A stretch of 64,000 nt of DNA from Dorea sp. AF36-15AT (GTDB taxonomy: Bacteria > Bacillota > Clostridia > Lachnospirales > Lachnospiraceae): positions 372,001-436,000 of the forward strand of contig NZ_QUDV01000001.1 of NCBI RefSeq assembly GCF_003477705.1, given 5' to 3'. Made by a program: the position numbers and the translations under genes. The notes under the pieces are model-generated. The model was not told where the DNA came from. It saw only the letters and a list, made by a program, of their open reading frames with translations, and searched no databases. This document shows, one piece after another, positions 1 through 8,739 of the stretch; the stretch's first letter is position 1; every line of letters begins with the position of its first letter.

Positions 1-1
1 G

Positions 2-439
2 GTATCCGGTAAGATTAAGCATTACGTGACTGACTTCCCAACACCAGAGATCGCAGGTGTAAAGGGAGCTATTGTCATTCCGCATCTGGGAGCTTCTACA
101 GCAGAGGCAGAAGAAAATTGTGCGAAGATGGCAGTCAAAGAGATGCGTAATTATCTGGAATATGGTAATATTAAAAACTCTGTCAATTATCCAAACTGCG
201 ATATGGGATACCCGGGAGATAACAAGAGAATTACACTTCTTCACCACAATATTCCGAATATGATCGGTCAGATTACAGGGGTTCTGGCAAAGGATAATAT
301 GAATATTGCAGACATGTCCAATAAGAGTAAAGGCAGTTATGCATATACCATGATCGATGTGGATTCTGACATTCCGGAATCTGTGAAGCAAGATCTGGAG
401 GCAATTGATGGTATCCTTCGTGTACGTATTTTGAATTAG
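2..439 (+). CDS. serA: D-3-phosphoglycerate dehydrogenase, C-terminal part (5' truncated by window edge)
   Basis: Open from the first bases, so the gene begins upstream of the window; about 145 residues are visible. The piece IPHLGASTAEAEENCA is the end of the NAD-dependent 2-hydroxyacid dehydrogenase catalytic domain, with the HLGAST motif that carries the active-site histidine. It is followed by a C-terminal ACT domain (about 70 residues from RITLLHHNIPNMIGQI onward), the serine-sensing module of SerA enzymes. The product would oxidise 3-phosphoglycerate in the first step of serine synthesis. An internal GTG at 26 is not a start because the frame is open before it. A long hairpin follows the stop. 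Confidence 0.9.
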   Translation, partial: VSGKIKHYVTDFPTPEIAGVKGAIVIPHLGASTAEAEENCAKMAVKEMRNYLEYGNIKNSVNYPNCDMGYPGDNKRITLLHHNIPNMIGQITGVLAKDNMNIADMSNKSKGSYAYTMIDVDSDIPESVKQDLEAIDGILRVRILN

Positions 440-536
440 TATGTAATTATAATAAATGACGGTTTTACAGAATTGTTACGATTATTATGAATTAGTTAAG
501 AAAGTAATACTGTAATTCTTAATTCTTGAAAAAACG

Positions 537-570
537 ACACCCCTTTCTTGTGTACACGAGAGAGGGGTGT
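537..570 (+). terminator. Perfect 17-bp inverted repeat downstream of serA
   Basis: ACACCCC at the left edge pairs through to GGGGTGT at the right edge, and every position in the 34-nt repeat can pair if G-T pairs are allowed (inner core GTGTACAC). The U-tract on the plus side is weak (TATACTTT) and there is a run of A on the left, so it may terminate in both directions or act as an RNA-stabilising stem. Confidence 0.6.
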
Positions 571-617
571 TATACTTTCGGTAGTGTGTGTACAGAAGAA
601 GAATGAGGGGTTTACGG

Positions 618-2069
618 ATGAATAATGACAGACTCTCTAATAGAAAGAGACGGTTAAAACAAATACAACGCAGAAGACAGATACGAAGAATCATGGCCGC
701 AGGAAGCCTGTTTTTGATGATAATAGTAGCATTTCAGGTAGTTCGGGCAGTAGGGAAAAGTCGTATTGCACAGATCACTTTACAGGCAGATAATCAGTCG
801 ATCATGCAGGATGAAAAAGTACCGACATTAACCGCATCAGCAAGCTGTGAGGAAAAGAAGGAAAAGAAGGTTCTGGATAAAGATAAAGGTTATACAGTAA
901 AGGATCTGTTGAAGGAACTGAACAGCGGAAAAGATTATTCCATTGAGTGTGATGCAGACGGAACAAAGGAAGGAAAATTCCCGATTAAGCTGATTCTTTC
1001 TAAGGAATTGTCTAAGAAGTTAGAGTCTGACTGGGACGGAAAAGCGAATATAGTTGTTACAAAAGGATATCTGACAGTTAAGAATAAAATCGGTAAATGG
1101 AAAGGCAACAAGTTTCAGAAATACGATGGAAGTTATGTAGAGAATGATTTTGTAGTATCCAAAGGGAAAACTTATTATTTCGGCAGTGATGGGAAAAAAG
1201 TCAGCGGATGGCAGGAGATTAACGGTAAAAAGTACTTCTTCACAAAAAAAGGAGCAATGGAATCTTCCGAATGGAAGAAAGATGGAGATCATACATATTA
1301 TCTTACAGAGAATGGCTCAGCGATGACGGGTTGGATGAAACTGGGAGACGATACTTATTATTTTGATGCAGACGGCATCATGCTTACCGGAAAGCAACGG
1401 GTAGGTTCTGATAAATGTGTATTCGGAAAGGATGGCAAATTACAGTCTAAGGAAATGAAGATCGATCCGGATAAGCCAATGATGGCATTGACTTTTGACG
1501 ATGGCCCGGGAGAACGGACGCATGAGCTTCTGGATATGCTGGAGAAATACGATGCGCATGCGACATTCTTTATGCAGGGCATTCACGTGAGCAAATATGC
1601 TGATGACGTGGAGAGAATGAAGGAGATTGGCTGTGAGATCGGTAATCATTCTTATGATCATCCGCAGCTTACCGGAGAAGCAGATGGTGGAGCATCGCAG
1701 GTGGCAAAGACCAATGAGCTTCTGAAACAGGCATGTGGTCAGCCGGCTACGGTTCTCAGACCACCATATGGAGCAGTTAATGATCAGGTGAAAGCGGCAG
1801 TCGGTATGCCGATGATTCTGTGGAACATTGATACGCTTGACTGGAAGACCAAGGATACACAGAGCACGATTGATTGTGTATTGAATACAGCGGATGATGG
1901 AGATGTCATATTGATGCATGATATTCACAGTTCAACAGTAGATGCGGCTTTGCAGTTGATACCAAAGTTGATTGAGAATGGATATCAGCTTGTGACAGTA
2001 TCGGAAATGGCGGAAGCTCGTGACATTATACTTGAGAATGGAAAAGTGTATACAGATTTTAATAAATAG
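618..2069 (+). CDS. Secreted or anchored polysaccharide deacetylase with cell-wall-binding repeats
   Basis: A NodB-type carbohydrate esterase (CE4) of 483 residues, expected to remove acetyl groups from peptidoglycan or a related glycan outside the cell. An N-terminal basic stretch and one hydrophobic segment (AAGSLFLMIIVAF) give a signal anchor. Residues about 180-285 hold tandem aromatic wall-binding repeats (GWQEINGKKYFF, GWMKLGDDTYYF), as in choline/glucan-binding proteins. The catalytic domain has the full set of motifs: TFDDGP, NHSYDHP (metal histidines), RPPYG, DTLDW and LMHDIH. I chose ATG 618 because GAGGGG lies seven bases upstream; the frame extends back to GTG 588 without a ribosome site. 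The natural substrate is not visible from sequence. Confidence 0.88.
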   Translation: MNNDRLSNRKRRLKQIQRRRQIRRIMAAGSLFLMIIVAFQVVRAVGKSRIAQITLQADNQSIMQDEKVPTLTASASCEEKKEKKVLDKDKGYTVKDLLKELNSGKDYSIECDADGTKEGKFPIKLILSKELSKKLESDWDGKANIVVTKGYLTVKNKIGKWKGNKFQKYDGSYVENDFVVSKGKTYYFGSDGKKVSGWQEINGKKYFFTKKGAMESSEWKKDGDHTYYLTENGSAMTGWMKLGDDTYYFDADGIMLTGKQRVGSDKCVFGKDGKLQSKEMKIDPDKPMMALTFDDGPGERTHELLDMLEKYDAHATFFMQGIHVSKYADDVERMKEIGCEIGNHSYDHPQLTGEADGGASQVAKTNELLKQACGQPATVLRPPYGAVNDQVKAAVGMPMILWNIDTLDWKTKDTQSTIDCVLNTADDGDVILMHDIHSSTVDAALQLIPKLIENGYQLVTVSEMAEARDIILENGKVYTDFNK

Positions 2070-2108
2070 CAGGATATGATGTCTGAGTGTAGATGATTAT
2101 GCATGATA

Positions 2109-2142
2109 AAACGCCCGATCGGTGAATAACCGACCGGGCGTT
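2109..2142. terminator. Bidirectional terminator between convergent genes
   Basis: AACGCCCG-A-TCGGT pairs with ACCGA-C-CGGGCGTT across a GAATA loop, with A-rich sequence on the left and T-rich on the right. It lies between the stops of the deacetylase (plus) and the PRPP synthetase (minus). Confidence 0.85.
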
Positions 2143-2153
2143 AATTCTTGGAA

Positions 2154-3326
2154 TTATTGATTTTTACGTTTTTCCAACAGTGCGTGAATCTTGTCTGTAG
2201 GATTCAGTACATTACTGATGGATTTGTCGTGATTCAGTGACTCAATGATCAGTGCGATGAATTTGCTCATGTCAGCGATAGCGAAGTAAGGTTTGTCATT
2301 TACCTCCGGTGGGAGATAGGTCAGGTTGGTGGTTACAACTTTATTGATATATCCTTTTTCATAATATTCGTCAAAGTGAGCGAATCCGTCTGTAAAGAGT
2401 CCGAAAGTAGTGCATACGAACACGCGTCCTGCGCCTCGCGCTTTTAACTGTTTGGCTACGTCCAGCATACTGTCGCCGGAAGAGATCATATCGTCAATAA
2501 CGATCAGATCTTTACCTCTCAGGTCAGAACCAAGGAACTCATGAGCAACGATCGGATTCTTGCCATTTACGATAGTAGAGTAATCACGGCGTTTATAGAA
2601 CATGCCCATGTCTACCCCAAGTACGTTGGACAGGTATACGGCACGGTGCATAGCTCCTTCATCCGGACTTACGATCATCAGATGGTCTTTGTCAATGATC
2701 AGATCAGGTACTGCGCGGAGCAGAGCCTTCATGAACTGATACTGTGGTGAAAAATTATCAAAGCCGATCAACGGAATTGAATTCTGTACACGGGGATCGT
2801 GAGCATCAAAGGTAATGATATTCTCTACGCCCATATCTACCAGTTCCTGCATAGCCAGTGCACAGTCCAGTGATTCACGCTTGGTACGCTTGTGCTGGCG
2901 GCTTTCATACAGGAACGGCATAATAACAGAGACACGGTGAGCTTTTCCCTGAGCTGCTGAGATGATACGCTTCAGATCCTGATAGTGATCGTCTGGTGAC
3001 ATGTGATTCTGAAAACCGTTAACCGTATAGGTCAGATTGTAATTGCACACATCTACCATTAAGAACAGATCAGAACCACGGATGGATTCGCCGATATAAC
3101 CTTTAGCCTCGCCGCTTCCAAAACGTGGGCATTTGCAGTCAATCAGGAAATTGTCGGAATGATAATTGGCAAAAAGAGGAGAATTCAGGATCTCTGTCCG
3201 TGCCTCCTTACGGAAATTAACAATATGATCGTTTACTTTTTCTCCCAGTCCTCTGCAGCTTTCTAGTGCAGCAATCTTAAGTGGAGCTACAGGTAAAGAC
3301 TGCTCAAGATATTTGATATTTGTCAT
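2154..3326 (-). CDS. prs: Ribose-phosphate pyrophosphokinase, long divergent form
   Basis: Transfers pyrophosphate from ATP to ribose 5-phosphate to make PRPP for nucleotide, histidine and tryptophan synthesis. The type I phosphoribosyltransferase PRPP loop is clear (VIDDMISSGDSM, near residue 285), as are counterparts of the ATP loop (SRQHKRTKRES) and of the metal site (FDAHDPRVQ in place of the classical DLHxxQ motif). At 390 residues it is about 75 longer than typical bacterial Prs, mostly from a longer N-terminus and inserts, so it belongs to the divergent long subgroup seen in clostridia; kinetics or allostery may differ. Start ATG with AGGAGA upstream. Divergent from der. Confidence 0.82.
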   Translation of the reverse strand: MTNIKYLEQSLPVAPLKIAALESCRGLGEKVNDHIVNFRKEARTEILNSPLFANYHSDNFLIDCKCPRFGSGEAKGYIGESIRGSDLFLMVDVCNYNLTYTVNGFQNHMSPDDHYQDLKRIISAAQGKAHRVSVIMPFLYESRQHKRTKRESLDCALAMQELVDMGVENIITFDAHDPRVQNSIPLIGFDNFSPQYQFMKALLRAVPDLIIDKDHLMIVSPDEGAMHRAVYLSNVLGVDMGMFYKRRDYSTIVNGKNPIVAHEFLGSDLRGKDLIVIDDMISSGDSMLDVAKQLKARGAGRVFVCTTFGLFTDGFAHFDEYYEKGYINKVVTTNLTYLPPEVNDKPYFAIADMSKFIALIIESLNHDKSISNVLNPTDKIHALLEKRKNQ

Positions 3327-3370
3327 TTGTGTCTCCTAACATTTGATAAGTTTATAGTGCCTACATATTA

Positions 3371-3400
3371 CTTATATCACTTTTCTTATAAAAAGGTCAA
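3371..3400 (-). promoter_or_regulatory. Candidate sigma-A promoter for prs
   Basis: On the minus strand TTGACC and TATAAG are separated by 18 bases, about 45 bases upstream of the prs start codon. Confidence 0.5.
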
Positions 3401-3417
3401 CCAATTCTGAAGAAATG

Positions 3418-3426
3418 TGTTATAAT
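3418..3426 (+). promoter_or_regulatory. Candidate extended -10 promoter for der-plsY-gpsA
   Basis: TGTTATAAT is an extended -10 element (TGn followed by a perfect TATAAT), 35 bases before the der start. No convincing -35 is present, as often tolerated with an extended -10. Confidence 0.55.
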
Positions 3427-3460
3427 GAGCGATAGCTAAATTGATTTAGAGGAGGAAGTT

Positions 3461-4789
3461 ATGGGAAAACCAGTAGTAGCCATCGTTGGAAGACCGAATG
3501 TAGGTAAGTCTACATTGTTCAATGTACTGGCAGGAGAGATGATTTCAATCGTGAAAGATACTCCGGGTGTTACAAGAGACCGCATCTATGCGGACGTGAA
3601 CTGGCTGGACCGGGATTTTACACTGATAGATACCGGCGGTATTGAACCGGAGAGTAAAGATATTATTATTTCGCAGATGAGGGAGCAGGCACAGATTGCC
3701 ATTGACACAGCAGATGTGATCGTTTTTATCACAGATGTGCGTCAGGGTCTGATCGATGCGGATTTTAAGGTAGCAGATCTTCTGCGCCGTTCCGGTAAGC
3801 CGGTCGTGCTGACGGTTAATAAAGTAGATAACTTTGACAAGTTCATGCCGGATGTATACGAGTTCTATAATCTGGGTATCGGGGATCCGGTGCCGATTTC
3901 TGCATCTTCAAGACTGGGTCTGGGAGATTTTCTGGATGAAGTGGTTGCACATTTTCCAGAGCATACAGGTGAGGAAGAAGAGGATGAGCGCCCACGTGTA
4001 GCTATCGTAGGTAAGCCTAACGTAGGCAAGTCTTCGATCGTGAACCGTCTGGTCGGCAAGCAGCGTGTGATCGTGTCCAATGTGGCAGGAACCACTCGTG
4101 ATGCCATTGACACTGAGATTGTGCATAATGGCAAGGAATATGTGTTCATTGATACCGCAGGACTTCGCAGAAAAAATAAGATCAAAGAAGAACTGGAGCG
4201 GTACAGTATCATCCGTACCGTAACAGCGGTAGAGCGTGCCGATGTGGTGCTGGTAGTGATTGACGCTACAGAGGGTGTAACAGAACAGGATGCCAAGATT
4301 GCAGGTATTGCACATGAGCGTGGAAAGGGTATTATCATTGTGGTTAACAAGTGGGATGCCATTGAGAAAAATGACAAGACCATGCGTGAATATGAGAGTA
4401 AGATCCGTCAGGTGCTGTCATTTATTCCTTATGCAGAGATTATGTATGTATCTGCTGAGACCGGACAGCGGTTGCCGAAGATGTTCGATGTAATCGATAT
4501 GGTAATAGAGAATCAGACACTTCGCATCGCAACAGGTGTGTTGAATGAGATCATGACAGAAGCGGTAGCGATGCAGCAGCCGCCGTCAGATAAGGGTAAG
4601 AGATTGAAGCTCTACTATATTACACAGGTAGCGATCAAGCCGCCGACATTTGTAATATTTGTGAACGACAAAGAACTGATGCATTTCTCCTATACCAGAT
4701 ATCTGGAGAACCGGATCAGAGAAGCATTTGGTTTCCGTGGAACTGCACTGAAATTCTTTATCCGCGAGAGAAAGGAGAAAGATCAGTAA
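3461..4789 (+). CDS. der: Ribosome-assembly GTPase Der (EngA)
   Basis: Essential double GTPase that helps mature the 50S subunit. Two tandem G domains are visible: the first with GRPNVGKST, DTPG and NKVD (residues about 4-165), the second with GKPNVGKSS, DTAGLRRK and NKWD (about 178-350), followed by the C-terminal KH-like domain (KPPTFVIFVN). Length 442 matches the family. Strong GAGGAGG site before ATG. First gene of a probable operon with plsY (2-base gap) and gpsA. Confidence 0.97.
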   Translation: MGKPVVAIVGRPNVGKSTLFNVLAGEMISIVKDTPGVTRDRIYADVNWLDRDFTLIDTGGIEPESKDIIISQMREQAQIAIDTADVIVFITDVRQGLIDADFKVADLLRRSGKPVVLTVNKVDNFDKFMPDVYEFYNLGIGDPVPISASSRLGLGDFLDEVVAHFPEHTGEEEEDERPRVAIVGKPNVGKSSIVNRLVGKQRVIVSNVAGTTRDAIDTEIVHNGKEYVFIDTAGLRRKNKIKEELERYSIIRTVTAVERADVVLVVIDATEGVTEQDAKIAGIAHERGKGIIIVVNKWDAIEKNDKTMREYESKIRQVLSFIPYAEIMYVSAETGQRLPKMFDVIDMVIENQTLRIATGVLNEIMTEAVAMQQPPSDKGKRLKLYYITQVAIKPPTFVIFVNDKELMHFSYTRYLENRIREAFGFRGTALKFFIRERKEKDQ

Positions 4790-4791
4790 CT

Positions 4792-5436
4792 ATGGAACGA
4801 TTGATATGTTTGGTGATCGGATATGTGTTTGGTCTGATCCAGACCGGATATCTCTATGGCAAAAGCCAGCATCTGGATATCCGCAAATATGGAAGCGGTA
4901 ATGCAGGAACGACGAATGTTCTGAGGACACTTGGCTGGAAAGCCGGAGTGATTACATTCTTGGGAGACTCGTTCAAATGTATCATTGCAGTAGTGTTAGT
5001 TCACTTGATTTTTGGAAAGACACATGCAGATATCATACAGGTACTTGCTATGTATACCGGTATGGGAGTCGTACTGGGTCACAATTATCCATTTTATATG
5101 AATTTTAGAGGAGGAAAAGGGATTGCAGTTACAGCAGGGCTGATTGCCAGTACGACCAATTGGTGGATCACACTGATCTGTGTAGTAGCTTTCCTAGGAG
5201 TAACAATATGCACAAAATATGTGTCTGCCGGATCACTTACACTTGTTGTGACCTACATGATCTGTGTAATCGTGTATGGACAGATGGGTGGATATCATGT
5301 GACTGGCGGACATCTCTATGAGATCTATGGGATTGCCGTATTGTTAGTGATTTCTGCATTCTATAAGCATAAGGCGAATATTGTCCGTCTGATGAATGGT
5401 ACGGAGAATAAATTATCAGTAGGTAAGAAATCATAA
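4792..5436 (+). CDS. plsY: Acyl-phosphate:glycerol-3-phosphate acyltransferase PlsY
   Basis: Membrane enzyme that acylates position 1 of glycerol 3-phosphate with acyl phosphate, the first step of phospholipid synthesis in Firmicutes. The 214-residue protein has five hydrophobic segments and the family motifs: SGNAGTTNVLRTLG, the GHNYPF motif and the glycine-rich GGKGIAVTAG loop. It starts two bases after the der stop and precedes gpsA, which makes its substrate, so the pairing is functionally sensible. Confidence 0.95.
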   Translation: MERLICLVIGYVFGLIQTGYLYGKSQHLDIRKYGSGNAGTTNVLRTLGWKAGVITFLGDSFKCIIAVVLVHLIFGKTHADIIQVLAMYTGMGVVLGHNYPFYMNFRGGKGIAVTAGLIASTTNWWITLICVVAFLGVTICTKYVSAGSLTLVVTYMICVIVYGQMGGYHVTGGHLYEIYGIAVLLVISAFYKHKANIVRLMNGTENKLSVGKKS

Positions 5437-5467
5437 TCGGGAGTATGATCTGATAAGGAGGTATAAG

Positions 5468-6478
5468 ATGGCAAATATCGGAGTAATCGGAGCAGGAAGT
5501 TGGGGAACTGCACTGGCATTGCTTCTGGATAAGAATGGGCATGCAGTGACAGAATGGTCGCACAGACCGGAGGAAGCGGAAGAGCTAAGCAGAACCAGAG
5601 AACATAAGTCAAAGCTTCCGGGAGTGAAGCTGCCGGAGACGATGAGATTTACCGGAGATTTGGAAGAGGCAGTTACAGGTAAAGAGGTGTTGATCATGGC
5701 GGTGCCGTCTACAGCGGTACGAAGCACAGCTGCTAAGATCAGACCGTACCTTACCAAAGGACAGATTGTTGTAGATGTGGCGAAAGGTATTGAAGAGAAT
5801 ACACTGATGACTTTGAGCCAGCAGATTGAAGAGGAATTACCGGATGCGGATGTGGCAGTTCTTTCAGGACCAAGCCATGCAGAAGAAGTAGGAAGAGGAC
5901 TTCCGACCAGCGTGGTAGTGGGTGCGAAGACACGTGAGACTGCGGAATATCTGCAGGGATTATTTATGAATGAAGTCTTTCGTGTGTATACAAGCCCGGA
6001 TATGCTTGGCATGGAGCTTGGTGGATCATTGAAGAATGTGATCGCATTGGCTGCAGGTATTGCGGATGGACTTGGATACGGAGATAATGCAAAAGCAGCA
6101 TTGATTACCAGGGGTATTCATGAAATCTCAAGACTGGGTGTTGAGATGGGTGGAGCTATTGAAAGCTTTACCGGTCTTACCGGAGTTGGCGATCTGATCG
6201 TAACCTGTGCCAGCGTGCACAGCCGTAACCGCAAAGCCGGATACCTGATCGGACAGGGCAGAACCATGCAGGAAGCTATGGACGAAGTCAAGATGGTGGT
6301 GGAAGGTGTTTTTTCTACCAAGGCAGCAGTTAAGCTTGGTAAGAAATATGGCGTGGATATGCCGATTGTAGAACAGGTCAATGCAGTTCTTTTTGAAGGA
6401 AAAGATGCAGCAGAGGCTGTGAATGATCTGATGATGCGTAGTGGTAAACCGGAGCATACAGCGAAGCCGTGGAGCTAA
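5468..6478 (+). CDS. gpsA: NAD(P)-dependent glycerol-3-phosphate dehydrogenase
   Basis: Cytosolic enzyme reducing dihydroxyacetone phosphate to glycerol 3-phosphate, the substrate of the adjacent PlsY. The N-terminal Rossmann fold has GAGSWGTALA; the family signatures VAKGIE, LSGPSHAEEV, the catalytic lysine in LGGSLKNVIALAAG, and GLGYGDNAKAALITRG are all present. Length 336 is normal. AAGGAGG lies before ATG. A hairpin with a U-tract ends the operon. Confidence 0.97.
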   Translation: MANIGVIGAGSWGTALALLLDKNGHAVTEWSHRPEEAEELSRTREHKSKLPGVKLPETMRFTGDLEEAVTGKEVLIMAVPSTAVRSTAAKIRPYLTKGQIVVDVAKGIEENTLMTLSQQIEEELPDADVAVLSGPSHAEEVGRGLPTSVVVGAKTRETAEYLQGLFMNEVFRVYTSPDMLGMELGGSLKNVIALAAGIADGLGYGDNAKAALITRGIHEISRLGVEMGGAIESFTGLTGVGDLIVTCASVHSRNRKAGYLIGQGRTMQEAMDEVKMVVEGVFSTKAAVKLGKKYGVDMPIVEQVNAVLFEGKDAAEAVNDLMMRSGKPEHTAKPWS

Positions 6479-6517
6479 CGGACTGGCTATAGTATAAAAT
6501 AAGAATAATTTAGGAAG

Positions 6518-6544
6518 GCGTCGGGATGATCCCGGCGCTTTTTC
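6518..6544 (+). terminator. Intrinsic terminator after gpsA
   Basis: GCGTCGGGA, a TGA loop and TCCCGGCGC form a nine-pair stem followed by TTTTTT. An ATG inside this hairpin (6526) is in frame with spoIIIAA, but it is unlikely to be its start. Confidence 0.9.
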
Positions 6545-6547
6545 TAT

Positions 6548-6576
6548 GCATATTTTCCAGTGTGTCCCAATATAAT
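6548..6576 (+). promoter_or_regulatory. Candidate sigma-E promoter for the spoIIIA operon
   Basis: GCATATT matches the sigma-E -35 consensus (KMATATT) exactly; 14 bases later AATATAAT agrees with CATACAAT in six of eight positions. The spoIIIA operon is sigma-E dependent in Bacillus subtilis. The predicted transcript would begin just before the ribosome site of spoIIIAA, so the leader is very short. Confidence 0.55.
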
Positions 6577-6597
6577 GGGGTAAAGAGGTGGACAAAG

Positions 6598-7530
6598 GTG
6601 AATAACAAGACAAATAATCTGGAAAGTATCTGGAAAATCTTGCCGCTGCGAATCAGAGATCCGTTATCTGCACAGATATCGGATAAGGATGTTTTGCAGG
6701 AGATCAGGCTTCGGGCAGGTCAGAAAGTATTATTTTATTGTGACGGACAGGAGCATACGCTTAAAACGAAGGAGAACTGTATGATAACGCCGGAGGAGGT
6801 ACAGGAGACGATTCAGTATGCGACAGGCTATTCTCTGTATGCGTATGAACAGGAACTGAAGCAGGGATATATTACCATTGAAGGGGGTCATCGGATCGGG
6901 ATTGCCGGACAGGTCATAATGGAACAGAATGGCGTACGTAATTTCCGATATATTTCATCGGTGAATATCCGTGTTGCACACCAGGTCAGAGGCTGTGCGG
7001 ATGCTGTGATGCCATATCTGACGAGTCAGGGCAATGTATACAGCACACTGATCATTGCACCGCCCGGATGTGGCAAGACGACTCTTCTCAGAGACATGAT
7101 CCGACAGATTGCGAATGGATGTGATCATTTAAAAGGAAAGACAGTTGGGGTGGTGGATGAACGGTCAGAGCTTGGAGGGTGTTATCTTGGAATCAGACAG
7201 AATGATCTTGGAGTCCGAACGGATCTTCTGGATGCATGCCCGAAGACAGATGGTATGCTGATGCTGATCCGGAGTATGGGACCAGAGGTGATCGCGGTGG
7301 ATGAGATTGGAAGCGCAGAAGAAGTTGGGATTCTTCGCTATGCCATGCACTGTGGTTGCAGAACGCTTGCGACGGTACATGGAGAGAGTTATCAGGAGAT
7401 TCGAGACAAACCATTATTTGAAGATTTCTTTCGGATGCAGTTATTTGAACGATATGTTGTGCTTTGCCGTGGAGAACGGATAGGACAGCTGGAGGGAGTC
7501 TACGATCATCAGGGAACAAAAATATGTTGA
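6598..7530 (+). CDS. spoIIIAA: Stage III sporulation protein AA, secretion-type ATPase
   Basis: Mother-cell ATPase thought to power the SpoIIIA-SpoIIQ channel between mother cell and forespore. Related to type II/IV secretion ATPases: Walker A PPGCGKTTLLRD (about residue 155), Walker B-like VIAVDEIG and a conserved HG (ATVHGES). About 310 residues, as expected. I place the start at GTG 6598 with AGAGGTGG seven bases upstream; the longer frame to 6526 would begin inside the gpsA terminator. First of eight consecutive spoIIIA genes. Confidence 0.95.
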   Translation: MNNKTNNLESIWKILPLRIRDPLSAQISDKDVLQEIRLRAGQKVLFYCDGQEHTLKTKENCMITPEEVQETIQYATGYSLYAYEQELKQGYITIEGGHRIGIAGQVIMEQNGVRNFRYISSVNIRVAHQVRGCADAVMPYLTSQGNVYSTLIIAPPGCGKTTLLRDMIRQIANGCDHLKGKTVGVVDERSELGGCYLGIRQNDLGVRTDLLDACPKTDGMLMLIRSMGPEVIAVDEIGSAEEVGILRYAMHCGCRTLATVHGESYQEIRDKPLFEDFFRMQLFERYVVLCRGERIGQLEGVYDHQGTKIC

Positions 7531-7552
7531 AGTCTGTAGAAAGAGTGATGCT

Positions 7553-8071
7553 ATGCTGAAGCTTACGGGAGGATTTCTCATTATTTTGGCAGGAAGCCTG
7601 CTTGGAGGCTGCCTTGCCTGGGAGCAGGACAGGATCTGTCAGGAAATGAGATATCTGCAGGGACTGATGCTACGGCTTCGAGGAGAATTGTGGTATTCGA
7701 GAACGATGCTTCCTGACATTTTCAGAAGGCTTGCGAGAGAAGTGAAAGAGCCATATGACAGATGGCTTTCCGAAATGGCAGATCGGATGTGCAGAAAAGA
7801 TGGAGGGAATCTGGTGGAAATATGGAGTCAGGGAGTGGAAATTCATCTGACAGAAAATATGATCCCGGAAAAGGAGAGACAGCGGCTTATGGAACTTGGC
7901 AGTTTTCTTGGACATGCGGATATAGAAATGCAGATTCGTTATCTGGATCGTTATCTGGAAGAATTTGCAGATGCCATAAAGGAAAGACAGTCGATGCTTG
8001 GTGAAAAGAAAAAGCTGTATCGTAGTCTGGGAGTGATCGGCGGTATTCTGATTGCGGTGATGCTGATATAA
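7553..8071 (+). CDS. spoIIIAB: Stage III sporulation protein AB
   Basis: Membrane protein of 172 residues with an N-terminal hydrophobic helix, a central helical domain resembling the type II secretion GspF fold, and a C-terminal hydrophobic helix (LGVIGGILIAVML). Expected to be the membrane platform partner of SpoIIIAA. Conserved features include the N-terminal GSLLGG and the internal LGxxDIEMQ segment. Follows spoIIIAA by 22 bases with a weak ribosome site. Confidence 0.93.
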   Translation: MLKLTGGFLIILAGSLLGGCLAWEQDRICQEMRYLQGLMLRLRGELWYSRTMLPDIFRRLAREVKEPYDRWLSEMADRMCRKDGGNLVEIWSQGVEIHLTENMIPEKERQRLMELGSFLGHADIEMQIRYLDRYLEEFADAIKERQSMLGEKKKLYRSLGVIGGILIAVMLI

Positions 8072-8082
8072 GAGGAGGATAC

Positions 8083-8277
8083 ATGGGGGTAAATCTGATA
8101 TTTAAGATAGCGGCGGTGGGTATTCTGGTGTCAGTACTGGGACAGGTGTTGAAGCATAGTGGAAGAGAAGAACAGGCGTTTCTGACGAGTCTTGCAGGAC
8201 TGATTCTGGTATTATTCTGGATCGTGCCATATATTTATGATCTGTTTGAATCCATACGGGATCTGTTTTCCCTCTGA
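8083..8277 (+). CDS. spoIIIAC: Stage III sporulation protein AC
   Basis: A 64-residue protein with two transmembrane helices, the normal size for SpoIIIAC. Part of the mother-cell side of the feeding channel; together with SpoIIIAD it resembles small membrane proteins of secretion export apparatus. AGAGGAGG precedes ATG, 12 bases after spoIIIAB. Confidence 0.93.
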   Translation: MGVNLIFKIAAVGILVSVLGQVLKHSGREEQAFLTSLAGLILVLFWIVPYIYDLFESIRDLFSL

Positions 8278-8352
8278 GCAGTGTTAGACTACTACGGGAG
8301 ATATGTCGATTCGAAATTTTATCTGTAATAGATGTGGAAATGGGGGATGTAT

Positions 8353-8739
8353 ATGAATATGCTGCAGGTTGCAGTACTGGGAGTGGCGGGTGTACTTCTG
8401 GCGGTGCAGTTTAAGGGCGGAAAAACAGAATACAGTACATATATTGCACTGGGAGTGAGTGTGCTGATTTTCACAGCAGTACTTGGACAGTTGGAAGTGT
8501 TGGTGGATACTGTGCGTGAGATTGGAGATACCATAGGATTAGATGGAGTTTATATTCGCACAATGTTGAAAATGATCGGAATCACATATGCAGCAGAGCT
8601 TGCTTCGAGTATATGTAAGGATGCTGGATATCAGACGGTTGCAGTACAGATTGAGATGTTCGGAAAACTGTTAATTATGGTATTAAGCGTTCCGATACTG
8701 TTGATGGTACTACAGGCAATCGGAGAATTCCTGACATGA
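8353..8739 (+). CDS. spoIIIAD: Stage III sporulation protein AD
   Basis: A 128-residue membrane protein with three or four hydrophobic helices. The start MNMLQVAVLG fits the family N-terminus, and ATG 8353 lies six bases after GGGGG; upstream in-frame ATGs at 8332 and 8347 lack a usable site. Its stop overlaps the spoIIIAE start by four bases (ATGA), indicating translational coupling. Confidence 0.92.
   Translation: MNMLQVAVLGVAGVLLAVQFKGGKTEYSTYIALGVSVLIFTAVLGQLEVLVDTVREIGDTIGLDGVYIRTMLKMIGITYAAELASSICKDAGYQTVAVQIEMFGKLLIMVLSVPILLMVLQAIGEFLT

Noticed and set aside
3865..4383. 172-codon minus-strand frame inside der
   Set aside because: Shadow of the GTPase; Ser/Thr-rich low-complexity translation with no recognisable domain.
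6526..6597. Longer N-terminus for SpoIIIAA from ATG 6526
   Set aside because: The ATG lies inside the gpsA terminator hairpin and lacks a ribosome site; GTG 6598 has AGAGGTGG upstream.
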